From: Haliea sp.
Lineage (GTDB): Bacteria > Pseudomonadota > Gammaproteobacteria > Pseudomonadales > Halieaceae
Direction of reading: 5' to 3'
DNA: 60,832 nt
Assembly: GCA_024642265.1 (NCBI GenBank)
Contig: JAHEBL010000012.1
Span: 1-60,832, forward strand
The stretch's first letter is position 1. Every line of letters starts with the position of its first letter. Shown one piece after another: positions 8,747 through 19,257 of the stretch. A model generated the notes under the pieces. That model was not told the origin of the DNA. It saw only the letters and a program-made list of their open reading frames with translations, and searched no databases. The translations under genes and the position numbers were made by a program.

Positions 8747-9246
8747 ATCCCCGCCTCGTAATCCGGGGGCACAGCCCAAAAGCGCAGTACACCACAGTCT
8801 CGCCCTACTGCGTCGAGTGTGAACGTGACCAGAGCGCCGGGCGAAAGTGGCGGTACCGGGTTGCGCCCGCCGAGGTAATGGTCCACCAGCTGGGATACCA
8901 GGGGCTGGTGCGATACCAACACTACGTGGGCGGGAACCGGGGTCGCGGCACAGACATCTCCCAGGGCGGTCTCTACCGCCGCTACCGTGCTGCCAGGGCG
9001 CAAGTCCTCCAGCTCGCGTGAGCGTGCATGGGTAAACGCTGCGGTAATAATTTCCGCGGTCTCTCGCGTGCGCACCCAGGGGCTGAATAGCACCAGGTCC
9101 GGCGCGGGCATATCGCGCGCGTCCAGAGCGGCGTGCACCTGCCGGCAGCCGAAGCCGATATCGTCAAAACCAGTATCCGTCAGTTCCCGCTGCCGGTCGG
9201 TAGGAGCGCGGCCGGCCTCACCGTGTCGCCAGACTGTCAAAATCAT
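8743..9246 (-). CDS. sixA: Phosphohistidine phosphatase SixA
   Basis: This is a 167-residue member of the histidine phosphatase (phosphoglycerate mutase-like) superfamily with the catalytic RHGEAG at residues 7-12 and LVSHQPLVSQL supplying the second catalytic His. SixA removes phosphate from histidines of phosphotransfer proteins, in E. coli notably the nitrogen PTS. The length and the motif order LFSPWVRTRETAEII fit SixA well. It begins three bases after gpsA and its stop overlaps the hydrolase start. The gpsA-sixA pairing is seen in several gammaproteobacteria. Confidence 0.88.
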   Translation of the reverse strand: MILTVWRHGEAGRAPTDRQRELTDTGFDDIGFGCRQVHAALDARDMPAPDLVLFSPWVRTRETAEIITAAFTHARSRELEDLRPGSTVAAVETALGDVCAATPVPAHVVLVSHQPLVSQLVDHYLGGRNPVPPLSPGALVTFTLDAVGRDCGVLRFWAVPPDYEAGI

Positions 9247-9249
9247 CGT

Positions 9250-10269
9250 TCAGCGGCCTGTAACAAATTCCACATCCTGTGCCTGCTCGGTATGCATCAT
9301 ATCATCGAACACAGCGGCCACCGGCCGATGTTCATAGAGGATGGCGTAGAGTCCCTTTACCAGCGGCATGTGCACCCCGCGTCTGTCCGCCTCGGCCTTC
9401 AGCAGGCCCAGGGTATTGATGCCCTCGGCAACCTGGTCCATAGCCCCAAGAATGTCATCCAGAGGCTGGCCCCGCCCCAGCGCGAGCCCCACCCGGTAGT
9501 TGCGGGACAGTGGCGAGGAGCAGGTTACAAACAGGTCCCCTACCCCGGCCAGCCCCAGGAAGGTCATGGGGTTCGCACCCATATGCACGGCGAAGCGGGA
9601 CATCTCTGCGAGCGAGCGTGTGAGCAGCATGCCGACGGTATTTTCCCCGAATTCCAATGCGGCGGCGACCCCTGCCAGGATCGCGTAGACGTTCTTCAGG
9701 GCCCCGCCCAGCTCGACCCCGTACATATCCTGCGAGCCGTATATCAGGAACGATTGACTGTGCAACAGGTCGTGAATCCGGGTATTGATCTCCGAGTGGT
9801 CGCTAGCGATCACCGAGCCGGTGACATGCCCCGCTGCGATCTCTCCCGCGAGGTTGGGGCCACTCAGGACGCCGATCGGGTTGGCCGGCATCTCTTCCCG
9901 CAGAACCTCGCTCATCAGCCGGAAGCCGCCGGGCTCAATCCCCTTGGTCAGGCTGACCAGAATGGTTTCTGCCGGGACCTGACCGGCAAGCTCGCGCACC
10001 ACCTGGCGGAACGAACTGCTGGGCACAGCCACCAGCACCACGTCCACACCCTGCACTGCCCGATCCAGGGACGATGTAGCTGCCAGCTTCTCATGCAGCA
10101 GGTAGCCCGGCAGGTAGTCGCTATTTTGTCGCTGGCTGTTAATCGACTCCGCCAACGCCTCGTTGCGCAGCCACAACCGCACGTGGTTGTCATTGCCGGC
10201 AATAATATTAGCGATGACGGTGCCGAAACTGCCACCGCCGAGTACCGCGACGGTACAGGAATCGGGCAT
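9250..10269 (-). CDS. gpsA: Glycerol-3-phosphate dehydrogenase [NAD(P)+]
   Basis: GpsA reduces dihydroxyacetone phosphate to sn-glycerol-3-phosphate for phospholipid synthesis. From the ATG at 10269 it has 339 residues. They include the N-terminal dinucleotide motif LGGGSFGTVIA (about 10-20), VLVAVPSSSFR, SLTKGIEPG with the catalytic-site Lys, GPNLAGEIAAG and the substrate-site LKNVYAI. A start 16 codons further upstream would add sequence with no family match. It heads the leftward gpsA-sixA-hydrolase-DUF4892 run. A terminator for the preceding htpG lies just upstream, so gpsA probably has its own promoter in about 50 bp. Confidence 0.96.
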   Translation of the reverse strand: MPDSCTVAVLGGGSFGTVIANIIAGNDNHVRLWLRNEALAESINSQRQNSDYLPGYLLHEKLAATSSLDRAVQGVDVVLVAVPSSSFRQVVRELAGQVPAETILVSLTKGIEPGGFRLMSEVLREEMPANPIGVLSGPNLAGEIAAGHVTGSVIASDHSEINTRIHDLLHSQSFLIYGSQDMYGVELGGALKNVYAILAGVAAALEFGENTVGMLLTRSLAEMSRFAVHMGANPMTFLGLAGVGDLFVTCSSPLSRNYRVGLALGRGQPLDDILGAMDQVAEGINTLGLLKAEADRRGVHMPLVKGLYAILYEHRPVAAVFDDMMHTEQAQDVEFVTGR

Positions 10270-10315
10270 GGGCGGAATTCCCTGGGTCTTGTTATTGTGT
10301 GTGGCGCATTCTAAC

Positions 10316-10340
10316 AAAAAAGCGGGCCCGGGAGCCCGCT
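10316..10340 (-). terminator. Rho-independent terminator of htpG
   Basis: AGCGGGC (10321-10327) and GCCCGCT (10334-10340) form a perfect 7-bp stem with a 6-nt loop. Read on the minus strand the hairpin is followed by a run of six T (10321-10316). It lies 23 bp beyond the htpG stop. The other side also has T-rich sequence, so it might work weakly in the plus direction. Confidence 0.85.
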
Positions 10341-10362
10341 TTCGTGTTTTCGGCGTGCAGTG

Positions 10363-12288
10363 CTAGCGGTTCCCGCTCATTTCCAGCAGCAGCTTGTTGA
10401 GCTTTGAGACATAGGCAGCCGGATCATCCAGCTGGCCGCCCTCGGCCAGATTGGCCTGGTCAAACAGGATGTTGCCCAGGTCGGCAAAGCGGTCTTCATC
10501 CGCCTCCTGATCCAGCATCTTCACCAGCGGATGGGCCGGGTTGATCTCCAGGATCGGCTTGCTTTCCGGCACGGGCTGCCCCGCTGCTTCCATGATGCGG
10601 CGCATTTGCGCGCCCATATCATGATCGCCCACCACCAGGCAGGTGGCGGAATCCGTCAGGCGATTGGTGGCGCGCACTTCGGCCACCTTGCTTTCCAGCA
10701 CCTTGCCCAGCCTCTCAACCAGCGCTTCGGACTCCTTGGCCAGCTTCTCCTGTTCCGCCTTCTCCTCTTCGGTTTCAGCACCCAGGTCCAGCGCACCGCG
10801 GGCAATATCCTGGAATTGCTTGCCATCGAACTCCTGCAGATGGTTCATCAGCCAGTCGTCGACACGATCGGACAGCAGCAATACCTCGATGCCTTTCTTG
10901 CGGAACACCTCAAGGTGAGGGCTGTGCTTCGCGGTCTTGAAGCTCTCCGCGACGACGTAGTAAATCTTGTCCTGCTTTTCCTGCATACGGGACACGTAGT
11001 CCTCAAGAGACTGGTCCTGTGTCTCCTGGTCGGTATGCGTCGTGCTGAAGCGCAACAGCTTGGCAATCTTTTCCTTGTTGGCCATATCCTCGGCGGGACC
11101 TTCTTTCAGCACCTGGCCGAATTCCTTCCAGAAAGTCGCGTAGTCATCGCCCTTGCCCTTGGCGAGCTTGGCCAGCATGTCGAGTACCCGCTTGGTGAGG
11201 GCGCTGCGCATGGATTCCACCGCCGGGTCCTGTTGCAGGATTTCCCGCGACACGTTCAGTGACAGGTCATTGGAATCGACCACGCCCTTTACGAAACGCA
11301 GGTACATGGGCAGGAACTGCTCGGCATCATCCATGATGAAGGTCCGCTGCACATAGAGCTTGAGACCGCGGTTCATCTCGCGGTTCCACATATCGAAGGG
11401 CGCTTTCTGCGGCAGGTACAACAGGCTGGTGTATTCGAGCTTGCCCTCGACCCTGTTATGGGACCAGGTCAGGGGATCCTGGAAATCATGTGATACGTGT
11501 TTGTAGAACTCCTTGTACTCTTCATCCTTGACGTCTGAGCGGCCACGGGTCCACAGGGCCGTTGCGGCGTTGATAGCCTGGTATTCAACCGGCGCATCCT
11601 TGTCGGGCTTTTCCCCGTCTTCGGCAGGGGCCGGCGGCTTGGCCATCATCACGGGAACCGAAATATGGTCAGAGTACTTTTTGATGACACTGCGCACCCG
11701 CCAGTCATCCGCAAATTCCTGGCAGTCTTTCTTCAGAAACAGGGTAATGCTGGTTCCCCTGGTTTCCTTGGGCCTGGACTCGATGGAGAACTCCGCTTCC
11801 CCATGGGATTCCCAGAGTACTCCCTGGTCAGCGGCTTCCCCTGCCTTGCGGGTGTGCACCTCGACGCGCTCTGCCACTATGAAGGCCGAGTAAAAACCGA
11901 CACCGAACTGACCGATGAGCTGCGAATCCTTCTTCTGGTCACCGGTCAGGTTTTCCAGAAACGCGGCCGTTCCCGACTTGGCGATGGTTCCGAGGTTCTC
12001 TATGACCTCATCCCGGTTCATACCGATGCCGTTATCGCTGATGGTAACGGTATGCAGTTTCTTACTGCTGGTCACATCCACCTGGATCTGCAGCTCCGGG
12101 CCCCCTTCAAGCAGACTGGAGTCCGCCAGGGCGGCAAAGCGCAGCTTGTCGATGGCGTCGCTCGCGTTCGAGATCAGCTCGCGCAGGAATATTTCCTTGT
12201 TGCTATACAGGGAGTGAATCATAAGGTGAAGCAACTGCTTGGCTTCGGTCTGGAAACCCAGGGTTTCCTTGCGTACGTCTGCTGTCAT
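10363..12288 (-). CDS. htpG: Molecular chaperone HtpG (Hsp90)
   Basis: HtpG is the cytosolic ATP-dependent bacterial Hsp90. The 641 residues contain the N-terminal GHKL ATPase domain ([35 protein letters not shown]), the middle domain ([29 protein letters not shown]) and the C-terminal dimerisation domain. It ends MSGNR, without the MEEVD tail of eukaryotic Hsp90. Length is normal. GAGGATGCC stands just ahead of the ATG as ribosome binding site. It is monocistronic: a terminator follows and pckA lies 225 bp upstream in the same direction. No clear sigma-32 promoter was identified by eye. Confidence 0.98.
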   Translation of the reverse strand: MTADVRKETLGFQTEAKQLLHLMIHSLYSNKEIFLRELISNASDAIDKLRFAALADSSLLEGGPELQIQVDVTSSKKLHTVTISDNGIGMNRDEVIENLGTIAKSGTAAFLENLTGDQKKDSQLIGQFGVGFYSAFIVAERVEVHTRKAGEAADQGVLWESHGEAEFSIESRPKETRGTSITLFLKKDCQEFADDWRVRSVIKKYSDHISVPVMMAKPPAPAEDGEKPDKDAPVEYQAINAATALWTRGRSDVKDEEYKEFYKHVSHDFQDPLTWSHNRVEGKLEYTSLLYLPQKAPFDMWNREMNRGLKLYVQRTFIMDDAEQFLPMYLRFVKGVVDSNDLSLNVSREILQQDPAVESMRSALTKRVLDMLAKLAKGKGDDYATFWKEFGQVLKEGPAEDMANKEKIAKLLRFSTTHTDQETQDQSLEDYVSRMQEKQDKIYYVVAESFKTAKHSPHLEVFRKKGIEVLLLSDRVDDWLMNHLQEFDGKQFQDIARGALDLGAETEEEKAEQEKLAKESEALVERLGKVLESKVAEVRATNRLTDSATCLVVGDHDMGAQMRRIMEAAGQPVPESKPILEINPAHPLVKMLDQEADEDRFADLGNILFDQANLAEGGQLDDPAAYVSKLNKLLLEMSGNR

Positions 12289-12474
12289 GGCATCCTCATC
12301 TATGGTTTGAGTTGGTCCGGGTTGTTCTACCAGCTAGACGCAGACATGGGGATTGGCGAATGGTTTTTCAAGGGGATTGGCAGTATTTTGACCGCTGTAA
12401 AGGCCACCCGGGAGGGTAGCCTGTGATGGACCAGGCTGGTCAAATGCAGAAAGTGCGAGCGGGAGGGGCCACTG

Positions 12475-12503
12475 CTGCCGGGAAACAGGGCGCTCCCCGG
12501 CAG
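12475..12503 (-). terminator. GC-rich hairpin after pckA
   Basis: CTGCCGGG (12475-12482) pairs perfectly with CCCGGCAG (12496-12503) across a 13-nt loop, ten bases past the pckA stop. No T-run follows on either strand, so it is either an RNA-stabilising 3' hairpin or a poor terminator. Confidence 0.45.
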
Positions 12504-12513
12504 TCGGTGCTTG

Positions 12514-14121
12514 CTACAGTTGGGGTCCGGCCGCCACCAGGGCCTTGCCCTCGTCGTTATCGGTGAACATGGCAAAGTTCTTGATAAAGCGCTGCGCCAG
12601 ATCGGTTGCCTTGCCCTCCCACTCGCTGGCATCGCCATAGGTATCACGGGGGTCCAGGATCCCGCTGTCTACATCGTGCAGGGCCTTGGGGATAGCGAGA
12701 TTGAATATGGGCAGTACTGAAGTTTCCGCCTCCTCGATGGAGCCGTCGAGAATCGCGTCGATGATCGCACGGGTGTCCTTTATGGAAATCCGCTTGCCGC
12801 TGCCATTCCAGCCGGTGTTCACCAGGTAGGCTTTGGCATCGGCGGCATCCATGCGCGATACCAGTACCTTGCCATAGGACACGGGGTGCAGGCTCAGGAA
12901 AGCCTTGCCGAAGCAGGCGGAAAACGTCGGGACGGGCTCGGTAATGCCCCGCTCGGTGCCGGCCAGCTTGGCGGTAAAGCCTGACAGGAAATGGTACTTG
13001 GTCTGCTCACGGTCGAGGATGGACACCGGCGGCAAAACCCCGAAGGCATCGGCCGTCAGGAAAATCACCTTGCTGGGGTGTCCCGCCCGGGATACCGGCT
13101 TGACGATATTGTGGATATGGTAGATCGGGTAGGACACCCGGGTGTTCTCTGTGATCGAGCGGTCGGAGAAATCGATCTTGCCGTTGTCCTTCACCACCAC
13201 GTTTTCCAACAGGGCGTCGCGTGCAATCGCCTTGTAGATGTCGGGTTCACTGGCGGGGTCCAGGTCAATGGTCTTGGCGTAGCAGCCGCCCTCGAAATTG
13301 AATACGCCGTCGTCGTCCCAGCCGTGCTCGTCGTCACCGACCAGACGCCGCTTGGGGTCCGTCGAGAGGGTGGTCTTGCCCGTGCCGGACAAGCCGAAAA
13401 AGATAGCCACATCACCGTCTTTGCCGACGTTTGCCGAGCAGTGCATGGACGCCATATTACGCAGCGGCAGGTAGTAGTTCATCATTGAGAACATACCTTT
13501 TTTCATCTCGCCACCGTACCAGGTGCCGGCGATGATCTGCATTTTTTCGGTCATGTTGAACACGGTGAACACTTCCGAATTGAGTCCGTGGGACTGCCAG
13601 TCCGCGTCGCTGGTCTTGGACGCGTTCAGTACCACAAAATCCGGCTCGCCGTAGGTGGCCAGTTCCTCTTCCGTTGGCCGGATGAACATGTTCTTCACAA
13701 AGTGCGCCTGCCAGGCGACCTCCATGACAAAACGCACTTTCAAACGGCTGTTTTCGTTGGCACCACAAAAGGTATCGACCACAAAAAGACGCTGGCCGGA
13801 CAGGCGTTGCGCCACCAGGCCCTTGAGGACCTTCCAGTTTTCAGGAGAGATAGGCTTGTTGTCATTGGGGGACTCGGGGGAATTCCACCAGACATGCTCT
13901 TTGCTGACGTCGTCGAGAACAATAAACTTATCCTTGGGAGAACGGCCAGTGAAAATACCCGTGTGAACCGCAACTGCGCCCAGTTCGGTTACCACGCCTT
14001 TTTCATATCCCTCAAGATCCGACCGCGTCTCCTCCGCAAACAGTTGCTCATAGGACGGGTTGTAGATGATCTCGGCGGCGTCACTGATGCCGTAGCCGGA
14101 TAAATCAATTTTCGTTGTCAT
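12514..14121 (-). CDS. pckA: Phosphoenolpyruvate carboxykinase (ATP)
   Basis: PckA decarboxylates and phosphorylates oxaloacetate to PEP with ATP, the entry to gluconeogenesis. The 535 residues match the bacterial ATP-type enzyme. Visible are [26 protein letters not shown], the kinase P-loop [11 protein letters not shown] (about 243-253) followed by [14 protein letters not shown], and the C-terminal [12 protein letters not shown]. The gene stands alone, with a hairpin after it and 250 bp of AT-rich DNA before it; the latter holds ATTATA/TATAAT-like hexamers near 14200-14205. Its position next to the TCA block fits growth on organic acids. Confidence 0.97.
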   Translation of the reverse strand: MTTKIDLSGYGISDAAEIIYNPSYEQLFAEETRSDLEGYEKGVVTELGAVAVHTGIFTGRSPKDKFIVLDDVSKEHVWWNSPESPNDNKPISPENWKVLKGLVAQRLSGQRLFVVDTFCGANENSRLKVRFVMEVAWQAHFVKNMFIRPTEEELATYGEPDFVVLNASKTSDADWQSHGLNSEVFTVFNMTEKMQIIAGTWYGGEMKKGMFSMMNYYLPLRNMASMHCSANVGKDGDVAIFFGLSGTGKTTLSTDPKRRLVGDDEHGWDDDGVFNFEGGCYAKTIDLDPASEPDIYKAIARDALLENVVVKDNGKIDFSDRSITENTRVSYPIYHIHNIVKPVSRAGHPSKVIFLTADAFGVLPPVSILDREQTKYHFLSGFTAKLAGTERGITEPVPTFSACFGKAFLSLHPVSYGKVLVSRMDAADAKAYLVNTGWNGSGKRISIKDTRAIIDAILDGSIEEAETSVLPIFNLAIPKALHDVDSGILDPRDTYGDASEWEGKATDLAQRFIKNFAMFTDNDEGKALVAAGPQL

Positions 14122-14320
14122 AATACTCTGCCTGAATTACTGCCATATCACGCGTGGAAGCTGGATTTTGCGGTATCCAGAAATCGCCCCCACCCCAAAA
14201 TTATATAATATGCTTTCCATATTATCGCCGCGGCGATCGTCTGGAAACGGCGGTTATTGAGCTATATCAAGCCCGGCATGGGTTGCCCGGCTCCAACGCT
14301 GAAATTTCCCGCCGTTCTAT

Positions 14321-14356
14321 AAAAAAACGGGGGCCGCCATAAGACGGCCCCCTTTT
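14321..14356 (-). terminator. Rho-independent terminator of sucCD
   Basis: GGGGGCCG (14329-14336) and CGGCCCCC (14345-14352) form an 8-bp stem with an 8-nt loop. On the minus strand a run of seven T follows (complement of 14321-14327). It lies 24 bp after the sucD stop. Confidence 0.9.
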
Positions 14357-14375
14357 GAAGCGAAACGGTCAGCCA

Positions 14376-15248
14376 CTACCAACCGGTTATTTCCGCCAGC
14401 CCCGAGGCAATATCGGCCAGGCTGCGCACCGTTTTCACGCCGGCATCCTCAAGCGCGGCGAATTTCTCGTCTGCCGTGCCCTTGCCACCAGAGATAATCG
14501 CCCCCGCGTGCCCCATGCGTTTGCCTTTCGGCGCCGTTACCCCGGCGATATAGGACACTACCGGCTTGCTGACGTTGGCCTTGATGTAGGCCGCGGCCTC
14601 TTCTTCGGCGGTGCCGCCGATCTCGCCGATCATGACGATCGCCTCGGTGGCGGGATCTTTTTCGAACATCGCCAGGATATCGATAAAGTTTGACCCCGGG
14701 ATCGGGTCGCCGCCAATACCGACGCAGGTGGACTGGCCATAGCCCGCGTCAGTGGTCTGCTTGACCGCCTCATAGGTCAGGGTACCGGAACGGGACACGA
14801 TGCCGACTTTACCGGGCAGGTGAATACTGGCCGGCATGATACCTATCTTGCACTCACCGGGTGTGATGACGCCGGGGCAGTTAGGACCGATGAGGCGCAC
14901 CCCAAGCTCATCACACTTCACCTTTGCCACAAGCATATCCAGTGTGGGAATGCCCTCGGTTATACAGACGATCAGGCTGACGCCGGCGTTGGCAGCTTCC
15001 AGGATAGAGTCCTTGCAGAAGGGGGCAGGCACATAGATGACTGATGCGTCCGCACCCGTCGCTGCAACCGCTTCGGCCACCGTATTGAATACAGGCAGGC
15101 CCAGGTGTTCCTGGCCGCCCTTGCCCGGAGTTACGCCGCCCACCATTTTGGTACCGTAGGCGATGGCCTGCTCGGAGTGAAACGTGCCCTGCGAACCGGT
15201 GAAGCCCTGGCAGATAACCTTGGTATTCTTGTCGATCAGAATGCTCAT
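14376..15248 (-). CDS. sucD: Succinyl-CoA ligase, alpha subunit
   Basis: SucD carries the CoA-binding and phosphohistidine-forming part of succinyl-CoA synthetase in the TCA cycle. The 290 residues show the CoA-binding [14 protein letters not shown] and TPGKGG, the GPNCPG motif (121-126) and the active-site His247 in [14 protein letters not shown]. The length is canonical. The ATG overlaps the sucC stop by four bases (ATGA), so the two subunits are coupled. A strong terminator follows. Confidence 0.98.
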   Translation of the reverse strand: MSILIDKNTKVICQGFTGSQGTFHSEQAIAYGTKMVGGVTPGKGGQEHLGLPVFNTVAEAVAATGADASVIYVPAPFCKDSILEAANAGVSLIVCITEGIPTLDMLVAKVKCDELGVRLIGPNCPGVITPGECKIGIMPASIHLPGKVGIVSRSGTLTYEAVKQTTDAGYGQSTCVGIGGDPIPGSNFIDILAMFEKDPATEAIVMIGEIGGTAEEEAAAYIKANVSKPVVSYIAGVTAPKGKRMGHAGAIISGGKGTADEKFAALEDAGVKTVRSLADIASGLAEITGW

Positions 15249-16417
15249 TTTGCCGCGCCTCCCGCTGCCGCTACCGCTTGTTTGGCGGCGTCTGTCAGAC
15301 TGTTGGCCGCAATAATGTTGAGGCCGCTGTCGGCCAGGACCTTGCGGCCCAGTTCGGCGTTGTTGCCCTCCAGGCGCACCACGACGGGCACGTTGACACC
15401 AATCTCTTCCACCGCACCGATAACGCCTTCGGCGATAAGGTCACAGCGCACGATACCGCCAAAAATATTGATGAGTACTGCTTTTACATTCTCGTCCGAG
15501 AGAATGATCTTGAAGGCCTCAGCCACCCGCTCCTTGGTCGCGCCGCCTCCGACATCGAGGAAGTTGGCAGGAAAACCGCCGTGCAATTTCACGATATCCA
15601 TCGTACCCATGGCCAGGCCTGCGCCGTTGACCATGCAGCCTATGGCCCCATCCAGCGCCACGTAATTGAGCTCCCAGCGCGCGGCATGCGACTCGCGGGC
15701 ATCTTCCTGGCTCGGGTCATGCATTTCCTGCAATGCCTTCTGGCGATACAGGGCATTGCCGTCCACACCAATCTTGGCGTCCAGGCAGTGCATGTTGCCC
15801 TCTTCGGTAATCACCAGGGGATTCACCTCGATCAGGGCGAGGTCCTTGTCGACAAACAACTGCGCGAGACCCATGAATATCTTGACGAACTGCTTGATCT
15901 GGTCGCCCTTGAGGCCGAGATTGAAAGCCAGCTCCCTGCCCTGGTAAGGCTGTGCCCCAACCAGTGGATCGATGGTAGCGCGCAGGATCTTTTCCGGCGT
16001 CTCCTCGGCTACCTTCTCGATCTCCACACCGCCCTCGGTAGAGGCCATGAATACAATGCGGCGCGAGGAGCGATCGACGACTGCACCGAGATACAGCTCG
16101 TCTGCGATATCGGTACAGGACTCCACCAGTATCCTGCTCACGGGCTGGCCGTTGGCGTCCGTCTGATAGGTGACAAGGTTTTTGCCGAGCCAATGGTGGG
16201 CAAAATCCCGAATCTCATCCTTGGTCTTGACCAGTTTCACGCCCCCGGCCTTGCCGCGTCCACCGGCGTGCACCTGGGCTTTGACCACCCACATATTGCC
16301 GCCGATCAGATCCGCCGCTTCAACTGCTTCCTCAGCTGTTTCTACCGCGTAACCCCTGGAGACCGGCAGTCCGTATTCTGCAAACAGTTGTTTGCCCTGA
16401 TACTCATGAAGGTTCAT
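15245..16417 (-). CDS. sucC: Succinyl-CoA ligase, beta subunit
   Basis: SucC is the ATP-grasp, nucleotide-binding subunit that pairs with SucD. The 390 residues start with the canonical [12 protein letters not shown] and include [30 protein letters not shown] and the [15 protein letters not shown] block, with a total length typical of the family. AGGAAAG lies a few bases ahead of the ATG. A symmetrical terminator hairpin separates it from lpdA upstream, so sucCD may have its own promoter in the short gap or depend on read-through. Confidence 0.98.
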   Translation of the reverse strand: MNLHEYQGKQLFAEYGLPVSRGYAVETAEEAVEAADLIGGNMWVVKAQVHAGGRGKAGGVKLVKTKDEIRDFAHHWLGKNLVTYQTDANGQPVSRILVESCTDIADELYLGAVVDRSSRRIVFMASTEGGVEIEKVAEETPEKILRATIDPLVGAQPYQGRELAFNLGLKGDQIKQFVKIFMGLAQLFVDKDLALIEVNPLVITEEGNMHCLDAKIGVDGNALYRQKALQEMHDPSQEDARESHAARWELNYVALDGAIGCMVNGAGLAMGTMDIVKLHGGFPANFLDVGGGATKERVAEAFKIILSDENVKAVLINIFGGIVRCDLIAEGVIGAVEEIGVNVPVVVRLEGNNAELGRKVLADSGLNIIAANSLTDAAKQAVAAAGGAAK

Positions 16418-16452
16418 CTGCTTTCCTGTTGTCGTCTGCTGCTCTGGTTATT

Positions 16453-16484
16453 AAAAAGTCCGGCCAAGGTGCTGGCCGGTTTTT
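16453..16484. terminator. Symmetrical hairpin between lpdA and sucC
   Basis: CCGGCCA (16460-16466) and TGGCCGG (16473-16479) form a perfect 7-bp stem with a 6-nt loop. It is flanked by AAAAA (16453-16457) and TTTTT (16480-16484), so it has a T-run in both directions. On the coding (minus) strand it lies between two co-directional TCA genes and may attenuate rather than fully stop transcription. Confidence 0.75.
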
Positions 16485-16540
16485 CCCGCTTAAGCCCACG
16501 CGCGACGGGGCTTATGTTGTTATTCGCGCCCGGGCAAATC

Positions 16541-17998
<1,458 letters not shown>

Positions 17999-18022
17999 TC
18001 AGTTTGTGCGGCTGTTGATCGC

Positions 18023-19240
18023 TCACAGCTGCAACAGAATGCGGGCCGGATCCTCGATCAGGTCCTTGATAGCCACCAGGAACTGCACCGCGGTCTTGCC
18101 ATCAATCAGGCGGTGGTCGTAGGACAGGGCGAGATTCATCATCGGCAGAATAACCACCTGGCCGTTCACGGCCATCGGTCGGTCCTGGATCTTGTGCATA
18201 CCGAGGATGCCGGTCTGGGGAGGATTGAGGATTGGCGTGGACAACAGTGAGCCGAATACTCCGCCATTGGTGACGGTAAATGTACCGCCTGTCATGTCCT
18301 CGATGGTCAGCTTGTTATCCTTGGCGCGGATTCCGAGATCGCGGATAGCTGCCTCCACATCCGCGAGGCTCATGAAATCCGCATCCCGTAGCACCGGCAC
18401 CACCAGGCCATTTTCGGTAGACACGGCCACGCCGATATCCTGGTACCCGTGGTAGACCACATCGCTGCCGTCGATAGAGGCATTGACCGCGGGAAAGCGC
18501 TTGAGCGCCTCGCAGGCCGCCTTGACGAAAAAGCCCATAAAACCCAAACGGGTGCCGTTGTGGACCTTTTCAAACTGGTCCTTGTACTTGCTGCGCAATG
18601 CCATTACCGGCGCCATGTTCACCTCATTGAAGGTGGTCAGCATGGCGGTCTGCTGGGTGGCTTCCAGCAGGCGCTCGGCTATCCTGGCGCGCATGCGGGT
18701 CATGGGCACCCGCTTCTCGACACGCTCCCCGGAGGGTCCTACGGGGACGGCTGGAACGGCCGCGGCCACAGCGGGCGACAGCGCTGGCGCAGCATCTTTC
18801 GTCTTGAGGTGATCGAGGATATCTTCCTTGGTAATGCGGCCACCTTTGCCGGTACCCGTTATCGAGGATGGGTCCAGCTTGTGCTCCTCAAGCAACTGGC
18901 GCGCAGCTGGGCCCGTCATCTCGGCGGCGGCGCTGTCAGCCTTGGCCGCGGGTGCCGCGGCAGGGGCCGGCTCTTTGCTGGCAGGGGCACTGGCGCTCGC
19001 TGCACCCTGCTCCAGTGTGGCCAGCACCTGCTCACTCTGGATGGTGTCGCCTTCCTGGGCATGGATTTTGCTGATGACCCCGTCCTCGGGTGCGAGCACC
19101 TCCATCACGACCTTGTCAGTCTCGATTTCGACAATCAGTTCATCGCGAGCGACTGCATCACCTTCGCCCTTATGCCAGCTGGCAATTTCGCCATCCGCTA
19201 CTGACTCGGGAAAAGCCGGCGCCTTTATTTCAATAGCCAT
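18023..19240 (-). CDS. sucB: Dihydrolipoyl succinyltransferase (E2)
   Basis: SucB is the core E2 of the 2-oxoglutarate dehydrogenase complex. The 405 residues comprise one lipoyl domain (about 1-76, lipoylated Lys43 in [12 protein letters not shown]), an Ala/Pro-rich linker, a peripheral E1/E3-binding domain ([32 protein letters not shown]) and a catalytic domain ending with the active-site YDHRLIDG motif. A single lipoyl domain and the succinyltransferase-type catalytic domain fit SucB rather than AceF. It starts 17 bp after sucA. Confidence 0.97.
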   Translation of the reverse strand: MAIEIKAPAFPESVADGEIASWHKGEGDAVARDELIVEIETDKVVMEVLAPEDGVISKIHAQEGDTIQSEQVLATLEQGAASASAPASKEPAPAAAPAAKADSAAAEMTGPAARQLLEEHKLDPSSITGTGKGGRITKEDILDHLKTKDAAPALSPAVAAAVPAVPVGPSGERVEKRVPMTRMRARIAERLLEATQQTAMLTTFNEVNMAPVMALRSKYKDQFEKVHNGTRLGFMGFFVKAACEALKRFPAVNASIDGSDVVYHGYQDIGVAVSTENGLVVPVLRDADFMSLADVEAAIRDLGIRAKDNKLTIEDMTGGTFTVTNGGVFGSLLSTPILNPPQTGILGMHKIQDRPMAVNGQVVILPMMNLALSYDHRLIDGKTAVQFLVAIKDLIEDPARILLQL

Positions 19241-19257
19241 TACGCTTCCTTGTTGTG

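Noticed and set aside
14200-14228. TATAAT-like hexamer upstream of pckA as a defined promoter
   Set aside because: The -10 (14205-14200, minus strand) is perfect, but no acceptable -35 lies at 16-18 bp and the area is AT-rich, so I mention it only with pckA.
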